7,077 bases of DNA from Rudaea sp. (GTDB taxonomy: Bacteria; Pseudomonadota; Gammaproteobacteria; Xanthomonadales; Rhodanobacteraceae). Within the stretch, counting starts at the first letter, position 1, and every line of letters begins with the position of its first letter. Made by a program: the position numbers and the translations under genes. Below, one piece after another: positions 6,734-7,077 of this stretch. The notes beneath the pieces are model-generated. The model was not told the DNA's origin, made no database searches, and saw only the letters and a program-made list of their open reading frames with translations. The stretch is from assembly GCA_025934455.1 (NCBI GenBank), contig JAICYA010000099.1, forward strand, positions 1 through 7,077, in the 5' to 3' direction.

Positions 6734-7077
6734 ATGAAAACGATCAGCGCGAAAGCTGAGACGGTGAAGCGCGACTGGTATCTGGTCGACGCCAGCAACA
6801 AGACGCTTGGCCGCCTGGCCAGCGAACTGGCGCGCCGCCTGCGCGGCAAGCACAAGACCGTGTTCACCCCGCACGTGGACACCGGCGACTACCTCGTCGT
6901 GATCAACGCCGAGAAGATCACTGCCACCGGCAACAAGATGGACGACAAGATCTACCATCACGTCACCGGCTACATCGGCAACATCAAGTCGATCGCGCTC
7001 AAGGATCTGCTGGTCAAGCATCCGGAACGCGTCATCGAGATCGCTGTGCAGGGCATGCTGCCGAAGAATCCGCTCGG
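6734..7077 (+). CDS. rplM: 50S ribosomal protein L13, partial (3' end outside the window)
   Basis: L13 is an early-assembling protein of the large ribosomal subunit that binds 23S rRNA. The 114 complete codons here start with [20 protein letters not shown] and continue with [19 protein letters not shown] (23-41), [18 protein letters not shown] (45-62), the TGY/GNIKS region (78-86) and [19 protein letters not shown] (96-114), which contains the L13 signature near the C-terminus. E. coli L13 has 142 residues, so roughly 28 are missing because the window ends. The frame is open to the last base and shows no damage. In most bacteria rpsI (S9) follows directly and is expected just beyond the edge. 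The sequence is of gammaproteobacterial type. Expression is probably driven by the promoter at 6662-6690. Confidence 0.98.
   Translation, partial: MKTISAKAETVKRDWYLVDASNKTLGRLASELARRLRGKHKTVFTPHVDTGDYLVVINAEKITATGNKMDDKIYHHVTGYIGNIKSIALKDLLVKHPERVIEIAVQGMLPKNPL

Noticed and set aside
6650..7021. A 123-codon minus-strand open frame opposite rplM
   Set aside because: It is antisense to ribosomal protein L13, which is unmistakable on the plus strand, and also covers the rplM promoter.

Overview
The window comes from a GC-rich, Gram-negative proteobacterial chromosome. Three proteins are clearly built for export to the outer membrane or periplasm: one with a lipobox, one with the C-terminal phenylalanine signature of a beta-barrel, and one with a Sec signal peptide. 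The ribosomal protein L13 fragment at the right edge is of gammaproteobacterial type, and the closest fit from memory is the Lysobacterales (Xanthomonadales). This placement is recalled by eye, not computed.

Layout, right to left. At the right edge, rplM (L13) runs rightward from 6734 off the end of the window behind a good sigma70-type promoter (6662-6690). Divergent from it, an atypical short-chain dehydrogenase/epimerase-like protein is encoded on the minus strand (6617 down to 5799). A 163-base, relatively AT-rich intergenic region (5636-5798) follows. It holds a near-consensus minus-strand promoter and four perfect inverted repeats, two of which sit on the -35 and -10 boxes. From there three minus-strand genes run as a compact operon with gaps of 15 and 22 bases: a VolA/Pla-1-type lipase lipoprotein (5635-3416), a DUF1302 predicted outer-membrane beta-barrel (3400-1487) and a DUF1329 periplasmic protein (1464-79). 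A strong hairpin followed by a T-run (20-54) ends the operon.

How the genes may work together. The lipase is predicted to be anchored in the outer membrane, possibly on the surface, where it would release acyl chains or another hydrophobic product from an ester. The DUF1302 barrel could admit the product, and the DUF1329 protein, thought to have a LolA/LolB-like fold, could carry it through the periplasm. This resembles the Vibrio cholerae pairing of VolA with a FadL transporter, with a DUF1302/DUF1329 pair in place of FadL. The gene identities are well supported; the joint function is inference. No inner-membrane transporter, catabolic gene or regulator gene is visible in the window.

No tRNA, rRNA, CRISPR array, insertion sequence or phage gene was seen. 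Many long open frames lie antisense to the three large genes, but they look like GC-rich shadows.
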